Source: CAG-217 sp963605415 (GTDB lineage: Bacteria; Bacillota; Clostridia; Oscillospirales; Acutalibacteraceae). From it: DNA of 64,000 nt. This document shows, piece by piece, positions 23,737-33,254 of this stretch (its first letter is position 1; every line of letters starts with the position of its first letter). The translations under genes and the position numbers were made by a program. The stretch covers positions 183,199 through 247,198 of the forward strand of contig CAVCUL010000001.1 in NCBI GenBank assembly GCA_963605415.1, read 5' to 3'. The notes below the pieces were generated by a model. That model ran no database searches. It worked only from the letters and a program-made list of their open reading frames with translations, and had not been told where the DNA came from.

Positions 23737-26700
23737 ATGCAAAAGAAGAAAGTATATGCAGTCTCCACCGCCCACCTGGACACGGTGTGGCGCTGGGATC
23801 TGCGCAAGACCATTGAGGAATACCTGCCGGACACCCTGCGCAAGAACTTTGATCTGATCGAGCGCTACCCCGGCTACTGCTTCAATTTTGAGGGCGCCTT
23901 TCGCTATCAGCTGATTGAAGAATACTATCCCCTGGCCTTTGCGGAAATTCAGGATTTTGTAAAGAGCGGCAACTGGTATCCTGCCGGTGCCTGCTACGAG
24001 AACGGCGATGTGAATATCCCCTCTCCGGAGGCGCTTTTCCGCAATATTCTCCTTGGCAATCGGTATTTTGAGGAGAAGTTCGGCGTGCAGTCTAAGGACA
24101 TTTTTCTGCCGGACTGCTTTGGCTTCGGTCAAGCACTGCCGTCTGTGATGAAGTACGCCGGGCTACTGGGTTTCACCACCCAAAAGCTCAGCTGGGGCAG
24201 TGCCTACGGCGTGCCCTTCGCCCTGGGCTACTGGCAGGGCGTGGACGGCAGCCGTGTGCTGGCGTGCCCCAACGCCCGGTCCTACCGCGCCAAGTTCAGC
24301 GGTGACCTGCGGGGGGATTTGTCCGTCATTGACGATGTGGCCAAGAACGCCTTTGAGGGCGGTCTGCCCTATGCCCAGCACCTGTACGGCACCGGCGACA
24401 TTGGCGGCGCTCCCACGGAGGAGAGCGTGCAGAGCGTGTGCGCCAGCGCGGCAGAGAATGCGCAAAAGGACTTTGATGTGATCAGCGCCCGCTCCGACCA
24501 AATCTTCAAGGACATAGACGCCCTGCCGGACAGCGACAAGGACCGCCTGCCGGTGTGGAACAACGAGCTGCTGATGACCAGCCACGGCGCCGGTGGTTAC
24601 ACCGCCCGGGCCATGGGCAAGCGGCTGAACCGCCAGTGCGAGGTGCTGGCCGATGTGGCGGAGAGCACTCTTTCCACAGCTGAGCTTCTGGGGGTCTACA
24701 CTTATCCTCAGAAGACGGTGAACAAGGCCTGGGAACGGCTGATCCAGCACCAGTTCCACGACGACCTGCCCGGCACCTCCAATATGGAGATCTACAACAC
24801 CAGTTGGAACGACTACCACACTTCCCTTGTACAGCTGCAAGGGGAATACACCGGCGCCGTGGGCGCCATTGCCAACCAGCTGGACACCCAGTGGGTAACG
24901 GACTGCGCCCTGATCGTGCACAATCCCCTGCCCTTTGCCCGCACGGAAGCGGTAGAAGCCCATGTGCGGCTGAACCACAACGGCAAGTACCTGCGGGTGC
25001 TGGATCAAGACGGCAACGAACTGCCCAGCCAGGTGATCCACAAGGAGGGCAAGGCCTTTCACCTGGCGGTGCTGGCCACCGTGTCCCCCATGGGCTACCT
25101 GGTGCTGGATGTGACGGCGGCGGATAAGCCCTGCCCGGTACAGACCGATCTGCGCTGCGGCGAGCATATGCTGGAGAACCGCAAGTACCGTCTGCTGCTG
25201 AATAAAAACGGCGACATTGCCTTTTTGTACGATAAAGAACTGGGCCGCCAAATTTTGGATAGACCCATGAAGCTGGCGGTGCTCCACGACACCGGCGAAC
25301 TGAACTACCCGGCGTGGGAAATGCGCAAGACCGACATAGACAAGGCGCCTTATCTCTATGCCAACACTCCGGAATTTGAGTTGATCGAAAGCGGCCCCGC
25401 CAAGGCAGCGATTAAAGTCAGCCGTCAGCTGGGCGTGTCTAAGGTGGAACAGATCATCAGCCTGGACGCCGGCAGCAGCTGTATTCGGGTAGAGAACGCT
25501 GTGGACTGGCGCAGCCGCCGGTCTATGCTCAAAGCGGAATTTCCCTTTGTTGCCGCCGCGGACGGCGCGGACTACGACCTGGGACTGGGCGTGATCCACA
25601 GAGGGAATAATAACGAAAAGCTGTATGAAGTACCTGCCCAAAAGTGGGCGGATGTGACCAATAATGGCGGCGACTTTGGCGTGTCCGTCTTTTCCGACAG
25701 CAAGTACGGCTGGGACAAACCGAACGACCACACCCTGCGGCTCACCTGCCTGCACACCCCTGCCGGTGCCTTTATCAAGGAGGCCCGCCAGGATCTGTTG
25801 GACCTGGGGCGCAACCGCTTTGGCTTTGGCATTTACAGCCACAAAGGCGGCTGGCAGATCGGCACCCAAGCAGCGGCAGAGGCCTTTAGCAAACCGCTGG
25901 TGGCGTTCCAAACCTCGGCCCGCAAGGACGGCAAGCTGGGCAGCGCATTCTCCGCAGCTGCATTAAATACGAAGAACGCCCTGCTCCGCGCTTTTAAGAA
26001 AAGTGAGGACGGCAGCGGCTATATCGTCCGCATTGGCGAGAGCGCGGGTCAGGCACAAACCGCTGTGACCTTTTCTGCATATCGCCCCATCGGCGGCGCC
26101 ACCCTGTGCACTGCCGACGAGCGGCCCATTGAAGCGTTACAGACCGAGAACGGTCAGCTGACCTTTGACTTGAAGCCCTTTGAGGTGAAAACCTTTTTGC
26201 TCACCTTTGCGGCAGAAAAGCTGCCCCGGGAGAAGTTCAAAAAAATGGACCTGCCGGTGAACACCAAGGGCTTGACCACCGATGAGGATATGCGCAACTG
26301 CATTCTGCAAGGCGCCGGGTTCTCACTGCCGGCAGAACTGCTACCGCAGGTGCCCACTTATAAAGGCATTACCTTTAAGCTGCCACAGGTCAGCGACGGC
26401 AACGACCTGCTGGTGGCCCGCGGCGAGACTCTGGAACTGCCCAAGGGCTGCACCAAGCTGTATTTCCTGGCAGCCAGCACCGCCGGTGACCGACAGGTGG
26501 AATTCGCCACCGACCGGCGCACCAAGACCCTGACCATCCACAGCATGGCGGAGCTGCCCTTCCAGTGGGATATGGCGGGACTCAAGCAGACCGCCCGCAT
26601 TAAGGAGGCGGACATTGCGCTGGAATTCACCCACTGCCACCACCCGGAGGGCAACATTGCCGCTAAGAAAGCCTGGTTCTACCTGTATGAACTGGACATT

Positions 26701-26994
26701 CGCGGCGCCAAGGCCCTGACCCTGCCGGAGGACAATCGGCTGATCATTATGGCCATGACCGCGGTGAAGAAATACTCCAACACCACCCTGGCTACCCCCC
26801 TGCTGGACACCGTCAGCGGCGCGTACGACTTTGACGATATTCCACCCATGGAAAAGCTGATCGACAAAGCGGACTTTGTCACCATTCGCGCCGGCAAGAT
26901 CCAGGATCAGGCCAAAGGCGGCAAGGGCAAAGGCTGGAAACGGGACAACCCCATTACCAACATCATTCGCTCCTATACAAAAAGTGAATGGTAA
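23737..26994 (+). CDS. GH38 alpha-mannosidase
   Basis: Glycoside hydrolase of 1085 residues without a signal peptide, so it should act on imported oligosaccharides. The zinc-binding and catalytic landmarks are visible: AHLDTVWRWDL (His13, Asp15) and LPDCFGFGQALP, where Asp126 is the expected nucleophile. QHQFHDDLPGTSN matches the family helix with further zinc and substrate residues. The C-terminal beta-rich domains extend from about 480. The last 30 residues are Lys/Gly-rich. It retains alpha-mannose units with inversion-free chemistry. With the beta-mannosidase at 51999-54536 and two GPH symporters in the window it suggests use of mannose-rich glycans. The terminator follows closely, so it is the last gene of its operon. 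Confidence 0.9.
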   Translation: MQKKKVYAVSTAHLDTVWRWDLRKTIEEYLPDTLRKNFDLIERYPGYCFNFEGAFRYQLIEEYYPLAFAEIQDFVKSGNWYPAGACYENGDVNIPSPEALFRNILLGNRYFEEKFGVQSKDIFLPDCFGFGQALPSVMKYAGLLGFTTQKLSWGSAYGVPFALGYWQGVDGSRVLACPNARSYRAKFSGDLRGDLSVIDDVAKNAFEGGLPYAQHLYGTGDIGGAPTEESVQSVCASAAENAQKDFDVISARSDQIFKDIDALPDSDKDRLPVWNNELLMTSHGAGGYTARAMGKRLNRQCEVLADVAESTLSTAELLGVYTYPQKTVNKAWERLIQHQFHDDLPGTSNMEIYNTSWNDYHTSLVQLQGEYTGAVGAIANQLDTQWVTDCALIVHNPLPFARTEAVEAHVRLNHNGKYLRVLDQDGNELPSQVIHKEGKAFHLAVLATVSPMGYLVLDVTAADKPCPVQTDLRCGEHMLENRKYRLLLNKNGDIAFLYDKELGRQILDRPMKLAVLHDTGELNYPAWEMRKTDIDKAPYLYANTPEFELIESGPAKAAIKVSRQLGVSKVEQIISLDAGSSCIRVENAVDWRSRRSMLKAEFPFVAAADGADYDLGLGVIHRGNNNEKLYEVPAQKWADVTNNGGDFGVSVFSDSKYGWDKPNDHTLRLTCLHTPAGAFIKEARQDLLDLGRNRFGFGIYSHKGGWQIGTQAAAEAFSKPLVAFQTSARKDGKLGSAFSAAALNTKNALLRAFKKSEDGSGYIVRIGESAGQAQTAVTFSAYRPIGGATLCTADERPIEALQTENGQLTFDLKPFEVKTFLLTFAAEKLPREKFKKMDLPVNTKGLTTDEDMRNCILQGAGFSLPAELLPQVPTYKGITFKLPQVSDGNDLLVARGETLELPKGCTKLYFLAASTAGDRQVEFATDRRTKTLTIHSMAELPFQWDMAGLKQTARIKEADIALEFTHCHHPEGNIAAKKAWFYLYELDIRGAKALTLPEDNRLIIMAMTAVKKYSNTTLATPLLDTVSGAYDFDDIPPMEKLIDKADFVTIRAGKIQDQAKGGKGKGWKRDNPITNIIRSYTKSEW

Positions 26995-27010
26995 CGGTGC
27001 ATAAATATCA

Positions 27011-27047
27011 AAAGGACCGGTATGCAAAACCTGCATATCGGTCCTTT
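27011..27047 (+). terminator. Intrinsic terminator after alpha-mannosidase
   Basis: AAAGGACCG (27011-27019) pairs with CGGTCCTTT (27039-27047), extended by TATGCA/TGCATA around a 5-base loop. Confidence 0.8.
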
Positions 27048-27095
27048 CTCTTTGTAAGGCGCTGCGCCTTTACAAAATTATAAAGTGAAAATCAA

Positions 27096-27217
27096 TGTGG
27101 AAATCTATGTTCAAACTGTGGAAGTTGCAGCCGCCTTGTGAACGATATTTGCGAAAAACTCTGTGGAAAATGTGTAAAATGTAAAGCCTTTCACTTGCTT
27201 TCTCATTATTTTCCACA
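27096..27217. other. Cluster of DnaA-box-like 9-mers
   Basis: The region 27048-27281 has no gene. It contains TGTGGAAAT (27096), TGTGGAAGT (27117), TGTGGAAAA (27162), TGTGTAAAA (27171) and TTTTCCACA (27209-27217). The best differ by one base from TTATNCACA. It may be a DnaA-titration or regulatory cluster; no dnaA, dnaN or clear AT-rich unwinding element is next to it. Confidence 0.3.
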
Positions 27218-27281
27218 TTTTTGCATTATACAGACAGCAAATATACATTCTGCCTGTTTTTGAACGATCTGTATAAAATAC

Positions 27282-27310
27282 AAAGCGCTCCTGAACATCA
27301 GGAGCGCTTT
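27282..27310 (-). terminator. Intrinsic terminator after ftsZ
   Basis: AAAGCGCTCCTGA pairs perfectly with TCAGGAGCGCTTT across a 3-base loop. On the minus strand it is followed by GTATTTTAT. It ends the division and cell-wall cluster. Confidence 0.85.
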
Positions 27311-27325
27311 ATGTATCAAATTTGC

Positions 27326-28438
27326 TTATTTCTTAAAGAAATCCACGATCTGGTCAAAGGCGTCGTCGTCACTATTGGTAAACGCAGAGGGCGCAGCGGT
27401 GGTGGGAGCCACAGGCTCGGTTACCGGCGGTGCAACCTCCAGGTTTGCCGTAGTGGACTTGATCTGATGATTGGGGCCCTCGTCGCCAAAACGGGTGGCG
27501 ATCACGGTAATGATCATCTCGTCCTCCAGCTCCTCGTCGAAGTTGGCACCCCAAATGATCTCGCAGTCCGGATGAACCGCATTGGTCACGATGGTAGAAG
27601 CTGCGTCGATCTCTTCCAGACCGATGTCCGTAGAAGCGGTAATGTTCAACAGTACGCCGCGGGCACCCTCAATGGAGGTGTTCAGCAGCGGAGAAGTGAT
27701 GGCCTGCTTTGCAGCCACCTCGGCCTTATCCTTACCCTTAGCACGGCCAACACCCATGTGGGCATAGCCGGCGTCCTTCATGATCTCGGTCACATCGGCA
27801 AAGTCAGAGTTTACCAGACCGGTGGCATTCACCAGGTCAGAAATGGACTGCACGCCCTGGCGCAGCACATCGTTAGCGATCTCAAACGCATTGAGCAGCG
27901 TGATCTTCTCATCGGTCACATATTTCAAGTTCTCATTGGGGATCACCATCAGAGAGTCCACATACTGCGCCAGATCCTCAATACCCTCTTTGGCCTGGTT
28001 CATACGGCGCTTGCCCTCAAAAGCAAAGGGTGTGGTCACAACGCCAACGGTAAGAATGCCCATATCCTTGGCGATCTTGGCTACAACGGGAGCAGCACCG
28101 GTACCGGTACCACCACCCATACCGGCAGTGATGAACACCATCTCTGCGCCGGTCACAGCGTCTGTAATGGCCTCGCGGCTTTCCTCGGCGGCACGGGTAC
28201 CAACCTCCGGCTTAGCGCCGGCGCCGCGACCCTTGGTGGCCTTCTCACCGATCTCGATCTTATGAGAAGCGGCAGACTTTGCCAGAGCCGGACGATCCGT
28301 GTTGATCGCAACGAACTCCACATCCTGAATATTGCATTTTACCATGCGGTTTACAGCGTTACCGCCGCCGCCGCCAACACCGATTACCTTAATCTGTACA
28401 ACCTTGTTGTCATCCGTATCAATTTCATAACGAGCCAT
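27326..28438 (-). CDS. ftsZ: Cell division GTPase FtsZ
   Basis: Tubulin-like GTPase of 370 residues that forms the Z ring. It has VIGVGGGGGNAVNRM, the GGGTGTG signature at 108-114, NTDRPAL, and the T7-loop region. The C-terminal peptide DDAFDQIVDFFKK, which binds membrane anchors, is separated by a Pro/Thr/Ala linker. AAGGAG precedes the ATG. It is the last gene of the cluster, with its own promoter about 70 bases upstream. No ftsA is present, so the membrane anchor (FtsA or SepF) is encoded elsewhere. Confidence 0.97.
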   Translation of the reverse strand: MARYEIDTDDNKVVQIKVIGVGGGGGNAVNRMVKCNIQDVEFVAINTDRPALAKSAASHKIEIGEKATKGRGAGAKPEVGTRAAEESREAITDAVTGAEMVFITAGMGGGTGTGAAPVVAKIAKDMGILTVGVVTTPFAFEGKRRMNQAKEGIEDLAQYVDSLMVIPNENLKYVTDEKITLLNAFEIANDVLRQGVQSISDLVNATGLVNSDFADVTEIMKDAGYAHMGVGRAKGKDKAEVAAKQAITSPLLNTSIEGARGVLLNITASTDIGLEEIDAASTIVTNAVHPDCEIIWGANFDEELEDEMIITVIATRFGDEGPNHQIKSTTANLEVAPPVTEPVAPTTAAPSAFTNSDDDAFDQIVDFFKK

Positions 28439-28506
28439 AGATTATGTATCTCCTTCATTTATTTTGTAAATCCATCAGTTTGTCAGCAGACAACTTTACA
28501 AATCAT

Positions 28507-28535
28507 ATTGTAACAATATTGTAATCCTTTTGCAA
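28507..28535 (-). promoter_or_regulatory. ftsZ promoter with overlapping palindrome
   Basis: On the minus strand TTGCAA (28530-28535), 17 bases, TACAAT (28507-28512). A perfect palindrome, ATATTGT-A-ACAATAT (28505-28519), covers the -10 box and could be an operator. Confidence 0.6.
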
Positions 28536-28659
28536 CACTTTTTTTGAATATTTCTCAAAGTTTTTGACAATTTTTCCGATTTTTAACCGGAGCGTCTTTG
28601 TGCATTTTCCACAAGTGTGCGAAACTTGTCTAAAATCTGTATAATTTTCATCTTTACAG

Positions 28660-29565
28660 CTAATCTTCTGTAAAGTAATATTGCTTTTCACCGGTTAAAC
28701 GCAGGGTTCCCTTTACAGATGGGTTATCCTGATCCAGTTGTGCACAGGCAGCTAAACCCTGATTGATCTTTTTTTCCAACTGATCACATGTACCTAACTG
28801 AAAGACAATCCGATTGTCGTACACAATGGAATTGTTGTTCAGTCCCAGACTGCATATTGCCGTAGCCTCTGTAAACTGATAGTTGGATATAGCCTGGGCC
28901 AACTGGGTCAGACAAGCTGCTACATTTTTATTAGAAAACTGCACCGTCTGTCCCACCTTGGCGCTTTTCAAATTGGCCTTTTGAATAAGAATGCTCTCTT
29001 TCGGCTTCTTCTGCGCCACTTCCAGCACCTTAAATTGATCATCCATCAAAGTATAGGTCTTGTCCTTATTTTTCACTGCATAGGCCGGTGTGGCGTCCGT
29101 CAGCTTGATCTGCACCGTGCCGGGCAGCTTACGCTTGACCTGGGCACTGTACACATAAGGCAATGCCTGCTGCAACTGCTGGGAAGCCTTATCCGTATCT
29201 GCAAGGAACAGATTCTCACCTTTTTCTATGGTGCAAACAGAAAGCACCTTATCCGCATCATACTTTTTGCTGCCGGTTACGGTGATGGTATCAATCTTGA
29301 AGAACACCGTTAAACACAACACCATCACAATAGCCATCGTCAGCAATACCAGACCGAACACTGCCAAAGCCCGGCGCACGCTGCGCTTCAACCGGCGGCG
29401 TTTATTCTGTTTATTGCGCCGCTCCTGGCGGGTCATTGGCGACGCCTGGCGCTGCTGCCGGGAGGCGACTTGCTGCTCCCGACGATACAGCTTTGGCGGC
29501 TCCAGCCCGTTATCCGGGTAAATGCTGTGCCCATGTTCAGGCGGTTCAGGTGTCCTTTGTCTCAT
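28660..29565 (-). CDS. ftsQ: Cell division protein FtsQ/DivIB
   Basis: Bitopic protein of 301 residues. The cytoplasmic tail (1-80) is rich in Arg and Gln, a membrane segment lies at about 85-108, and a POTRA domain follows (FFKIDTITVTGSKKYDADKVL), then a beta domain. It joins FtsL and DivIC at the septum and regulates the septal PBP. The start overlaps the end of murA by 20 bases. The POTRA signature and cluster position give the identity; sequence conservation in this family is always low. Confidence 0.85.
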   Translation of the reverse strand: MRQRTPEPPEHGHSIYPDNGLEPPKLYRREQQVASRQQRQASPMTRQERRNKQNKRRRLKRSVRRALAVFGLVLLTMAIVMVLCLTVFFKIDTITVTGSKKYDADKVLSVCTIEKGENLFLADTDKASQQLQQALPYVYSAQVKRKLPGTVQIKLTDATPAYAVKNKDKTYTLMDDQFKVLEVAQKKPKESILIQKANLKSAKVGQTVQFSNKNVAACLTQLAQAISNYQFTEATAICSLGLNNNSIVYDNRIVFQLGTCDQLEKKINQGLAACAQLDQDNPSVKGTLRLTGEKQYYFTED

Positions 29566-30820
29566 GGTTCGTCCTCTTGATATTTGCCCCTACTGCAGTG
29601 AGCGCAGCGGGCAAGTTCTCGTAGCCACGGGTAATATGATGAATTTCACTGATGGTGGAAGTACCGGCGGCAGCCAATGCAGCCACCACCAAGGCGGCAC
29701 CACCACGCAAATCTGTGGCCTCTGCCTTTGCCCCGTGGAGCACCGGCACGCCGCGAATCACCGCCGTTTTTCCACTAACGGCAATATCACAGCCAAAGCG
29801 TTGCAACTGGGCGGTGTAGCGAAATCGGTTTTCAAATATATTCTCACAAATCACTGAGGTACCCCGCGCGGTGGTAGCTGCGGCGGCAAGCACCGCCTGG
29901 CTGTCTGTGGGAAAGCCCGGATACGGCAATGTAGTCAGCCGCTGAAATGCACGCAGTCGAGCCGGCGCTGTGATCAGCAGATCCGTGCTGTCCAGGCGCA
30001 GATCACACCCCATCTCCTGAAACACCGGTAAAACCGGTGCCAAATCAGCCGGGTGTACCTGTCGCAGCAGCAGTTTGCCGCCGGTAATGGCCGCAGCGCT
30101 CATGTAGGTCGACGCCACAATTCGATCCGGAATCACAGTATGCGCAGTCCCGTGCAGAGTCTCTACCCCCTCAACAATGACCGTGCCTTGACTGTCCACC
30201 AGTACCCGACCGCCGACCGCGTTCAGGAAATTCGCTAAATCGCCGATCTCCGGCTCCCGCGCCGCATTTCTCAATGTAGTTACGCCTTTGGCAGTACAGG
30301 CCGCCAGCATCACGCACTCGGTGGCACCCACACTGGGGAACGGCAAGTGAATGGCACAGCCCACCAGTCCGCCAGGCGCAGAACAGTGCATACAGCAGCC
30401 GTCCTCCCTGACCCGGGCACCCAGCAGTCGCAGAGCGGACAGGTGCAGGTCAATGGGCCGCAGTCCAATATCACACCCACCGGGATAACACACGGTGGCG
30501 CTGCCTGCCCGGCTGAGAATAGCCGGTAAAAACAGCATACTGGAGCGCATGGTGCGCATCATTTCTTCGGAAATACAGGTGCCGCACATGGCCGTAGCGT
30601 CTACGGTCACCGCCCCCGGCTCCTGCTGCACCCGGCAGCCCAGGGACTGCAAAATGGCAGCGGCAGCCGCCACATCGGACAGCGCCGGGCAATTATGTAT
30701 TTCACACGCCCCGGGCACCAGCAGCGTACCGGCCAAAATCGGCAGCGCCGCGTTTTTGGCGCCGTGCACCGGCAGCACGCCCCGGAGTTTGGTCTGACCC
30801 TCGATTACATACTGTTCCAT
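29546..30820 (-). CDS. murA: UDP-N-acetylglucosamine 1-carboxyvinyltransferase
   Basis: Enzyme of 424 residues for the first committed step of peptidoglycan synthesis, transferring enolpyruvate from PEP to UDP-GlcNAc. GAKNAALPILAG near the start, MRSSMLFLPAIL, and PGGCDIGLRPIDLHL with Cys116 (the fosfomycin target) are clear. Length is normal. Clostridia often carry two paralogues, so this may be murA1 or murA2. Its place between murG and ftsQ, where murB or murC is often found, is notable. ftsQ overlaps its end. Confidence 0.92.
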   Translation of the reverse strand: MEQYVIEGQTKLRGVLPVHGAKNAALPILAGTLLVPGACEIHNCPALSDVAAAAAILQSLGCRVQQEPGAVTVDATAMCGTCISEEMMRTMRSSMLFLPAILSRAGSATVCYPGGCDIGLRPIDLHLSALRLLGARVREDGCCMHCSAPGGLVGCAIHLPFPSVGATECVMLAACTAKGVTTLRNAAREPEIGDLANFLNAVGGRVLVDSQGTVIVEGVETLHGTAHTVIPDRIVASTYMSAAAITGGKLLLRQVHPADLAPVLPVFQEMGCDLRLDSTDLLITAPARLRAFQRLTTLPYPGFPTDSQAVLAAAATTARGTSVICENIFENRFRYTAQLQRFGCDIAVSGKTAVIRGVPVLHGAKAEATDLRGGAALVVAALAAAGTSTISEIHHITRGYENLPAALTAVGANIKRTNHETKDT

Positions 30821-30876
30821 TCCATCACCCTCGTACTTGCCATACTATGCAAGGAGAGGGTTTTGGGTGTATCCGG

Positions 30877-32001
30877 TTATTTTGCCTTTGCCAGGTCCAG
30901 GATCACATCCGCAATGCGGCTGCGGGCGTCTGCCACAGACATAGCCTTGGCGTTGCGCTCGATCTCAAACAGCTTTTCTTTATCGGAGAGCAACTCGTCC
31001 ATCATAGCAGACAGGGTGTCTGCGGACAGGTCCTTCTCCTCCAAAATGCGCGCGGCGTTGCGGTTCACCAGCGCCATCGCGTTGTGGAACTGGTGGTTCT
31101 CTGCCACATAGGGCGAAGGAATTAAAATGGACGCCTTGCCCATGGCCTCAATCTCAGACAGAGAAGAGGCGCCGGCACGACCAATCACCAGATCCGCAGC
31201 TGCCATACAGACATCCATATTATCAATATACTGGCGCACTTCCACAGTGCCCTTGCGGCCATCGGTAAAGCCCGCCTGGGCGAACTTCTCCAAATACGCG
31301 CCGCCATTGGTGCCCACAGAATGAATATGGTAGCAACTGCCGTCCTCTGCATGGCGCAGAAGAATGGGCAGCATAGCCTCGTTCAGGGGCTTAGCGCCCA
31401 GAGAGCCGCCAAAGGACAGCACCAGCATTTGGCCGTCCGGTATACCCAGTCCTGCCCGGGCAGCCGCCCGATCAGCGCACAACAGTTGGCCGCGCACCGG
31501 CAGACCGGTGACCACCGGCGGATTTTTCGGCGTTAAGTGCTTGGCAGCGTCCTCTACCGTAAGCATGACCCGATCCACTGTCTTGGCCAGGGTCTTATTG
31601 GTAATGCCCGGATAAGCGTTTTGCTCGTGAATACAAGTGGGAAAGCCCAGTTTCACTGCCTGCTGCAGCACCGGACCGCTGACATAGCCGCCAAAACCCA
31701 CCACCACATCCGGCTGAAAATCGGTAAGGATCTGCTTGCATTTCTTTTCACTTTCCACCAGCCATGCAACTGTGCGCACATTGTGAGCAATGGCCGCCGG
31801 TGAAAAGGAACGGCGAAATCCGCTGATCTGAATGGTCTTAAAATCGAACCCGGCGGCAGGCACCAGACGGCTTTCCATGTGGTCCGCCGTGCCGACAAAT
31901 AAAAATTCTGCCTGGGGATATTTATCTCTCAAATAGGAAGCCACAGCCAAAGCCGGGTTAATATGACCGGCTGTGCCGCCAGTGGCAAACAGGAGTTTCA
32001 T
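30877..32001 (-). CDS. murG: Lipid II synthase MurG
   Basis: Peripheral glycosyltransferase (GT28) of 374 residues that adds GlcNAc to lipid I at the cytoplasmic face. TGGTAGHINPALAVA lies at the start, and VVGFGGYVSGP, HEQNAYPGITNK and GRAGASSLSEIEAMGKASILIP complete the family motifs. It starts inside an ATGA overlap with ftsW. Length is typical. Confidence 0.96.
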   Translation of the reverse strand: MKLLFATGGTAGHINPALAVASYLRDKYPQAEFLFVGTADHMESRLVPAAGFDFKTIQISGFRRSFSPAAIAHNVRTVAWLVESEKKCKQILTDFQPDVVVGFGGYVSGPVLQQAVKLGFPTCIHEQNAYPGITNKTLAKTVDRVMLTVEDAAKHLTPKNPPVVTGLPVRGQLLCADRAAARAGLGIPDGQMLVLSFGGSLGAKPLNEAMLPILLRHAEDGSCYHIHSVGTNGGAYLEKFAQAGFTDGRKGTVEVRQYIDNMDVCMAAADLVIGRAGASSLSEIEAMGKASILIPSPYVAENHQFHNAMALVNRNAARILEEKDLSADTLSAMMDELLSDKEKLFEIERNAKAMSVADARSRIADVILDLAKAK

Positions 32002-33221
32002 TCGATTACCTCCACTCTTTGGTTGTTTTTGCGGGATACGGAGAGCACCACGCCGATCTCGCCCAGTAGCATAATCAATGCCGTACCGCCGTAGCTAAAG
32101 AACGGCAAGGCGATGCCTGTATTTGGTATCGTATCGGTAACCACCATAATATTCAGCACCACCTGGAACCCGATCTGCGCCATAATACCCAATACCAGCA
32201 GGGAGCCGAATCGGTTGGGACACTTTTTGGCAATGGCAATGCCGCGCCACACCAAAAGCCCAAACAGCAGAATAATAAACGCAGCGCCTACAAAGCCCAG
32301 CTCCTCACATACGATGGAAAAAATAAAATCGTTTTGCGGCTCAGATACATACAGGTACTTCTGCTTGGAATTGCCCAATCCGGTGCCGAACAGACCGCCG
32401 GAGCCGATGGCATACAGGGAGTTATTGGTCTGCCAGCGCAGGTCGTCCGGGGAGTAGCTTTTATCCAGCCAAGCGCGTATGCGCTCTCCGGCATAGTTCT
32501 CCAGCAGCTCCGGATTGACCACCACCAGCACCGCCACAGCCGCCACAATACCCACGCCGATGGCAAACAACTTCCAGTCACTGCCCCCGGCCCACATCAG
32601 TGACGCACCGATCAAAAATACCAGAATGGTGCAGGACATATGGTGCTCTAAGTAGATCAGCCCGCAAAACACGGCCAAAATCAAAATGGGATACACAAAG
32701 CCGTACTTGAATTTTGGCATTTGCCTATAGTAACGGCTGATATAATTGGCCATCACCACCGACACGGTGAACTTGGCCAAATCCGATGGCTGAAAGGTAA
32801 AAGAGCCGATAGGGATCCACCGGCGAAAGCCCCGCAAATCTGTATGATACACCAGCACCAAACACAGCAGCGCCAATGTGACCAGCAGCAGTGGCACGGT
32901 AGACGCCTGGATCACCTTATAATTCAGCCTGGATAAAATAAACATCGCCACCAGGCCCGCTACGGCAAAGATCAACTGGCGACTGATATAAGCGTAGCTG
33001 TTACCCTTGTCATTATAAAAAGCATAGGCATAGGATGCGGAAAAAAGCATCACCAGGCCAATGGTCAGCAGCAGCAAAGACAGTGCCAAAAACGGCACAT
33101 CAAAGGAGCCTGTGACCCAAAAATCACTTTTTTTCAGACGCTGTTTACCGCCCTTTTGCATCGGCAGTACCCGTTCCCCATCGCTGTGGGTGGGCAGTGC
33201 GTTATCTGCGTGGTAAGCCAC
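31998..33221 (-). CDS. ftsW: Septal peptidoglycan polymerase FtsW (SEDS)
   Basis: Ten-helix SEDS glycosyltransferase of 407 residues that polymerises lipid II with the cluster's class B PBP. Motifs include GSFTFQPSDLAKF, YLEHHMSCTILVFLIGASLMW (part: LEHHMSCTILVF), YAIGSGGLFGTGLGNS and ALPFFSYGGTALIM. It starts with GTG, with AAAGGAG about seven bases upstream. The N-terminal 45 residues are a hydrophilic tail. It sits between mraY and murG with no murD between, unlike the usual order. FtsW rather than RodA is chosen from the cluster context. Confidence 0.93.
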   Translation of the reverse strand: MAYHADNALPTHSDGERVLPMQKGGKQRLKKSDFWVTGSFDVPFLALSLLLLTIGLVMLFSASYAYAFYNDKGNSYAYISRQLIFAVAGLVAMFILSRLNYKVIQASTVPLLLVTLALLCLVLVYHTDLRGFRRWIPIGSFTFQPSDLAKFTVSVVMANYISRYYRQMPKFKYGFVYPILILAVFCGLIYLEHHMSCTILVFLIGASLMWAGGSDWKLFAIGVGIVAAVAVLVVVNPELLENYAGERIRAWLDKSYSPDDLRWQTNNSLYAIGSGGLFGTGLGNSKQKYLYVSEPQNDFIFSIVCEELGFVGAAFIILLFGLLVWRGIAIAKKCPNRFGSLLVLGIMAQIGFQVVLNIMVVTDTIPNTGIALPFFSYGGTALIMLLGEIGVVLSVSRKNNQRVEVIE

Positions 33222-33254
33222 AACATGCTCCTTTCTGTTCTTTGTTCTTTGCTC

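Noticed and set aside
24163..25911. 582-residue open frame on the minus strand
   Set aside because: It is antisense to the GH38 gene, has low-complexity His/Gln/Val-rich translation and no recognisable motif; a product of GC-rich codon structure.
27048..27281. Chromosomal replication origin
   Set aside because: DnaA-like boxes are imperfect, no dnaA/dnaN/recF genes are near, and there is no clear unwinding element.
27221..28513. 430-residue open frame on the plus strand
   Set aside because: Antisense to ftsZ, starting within its terminator; no family features.
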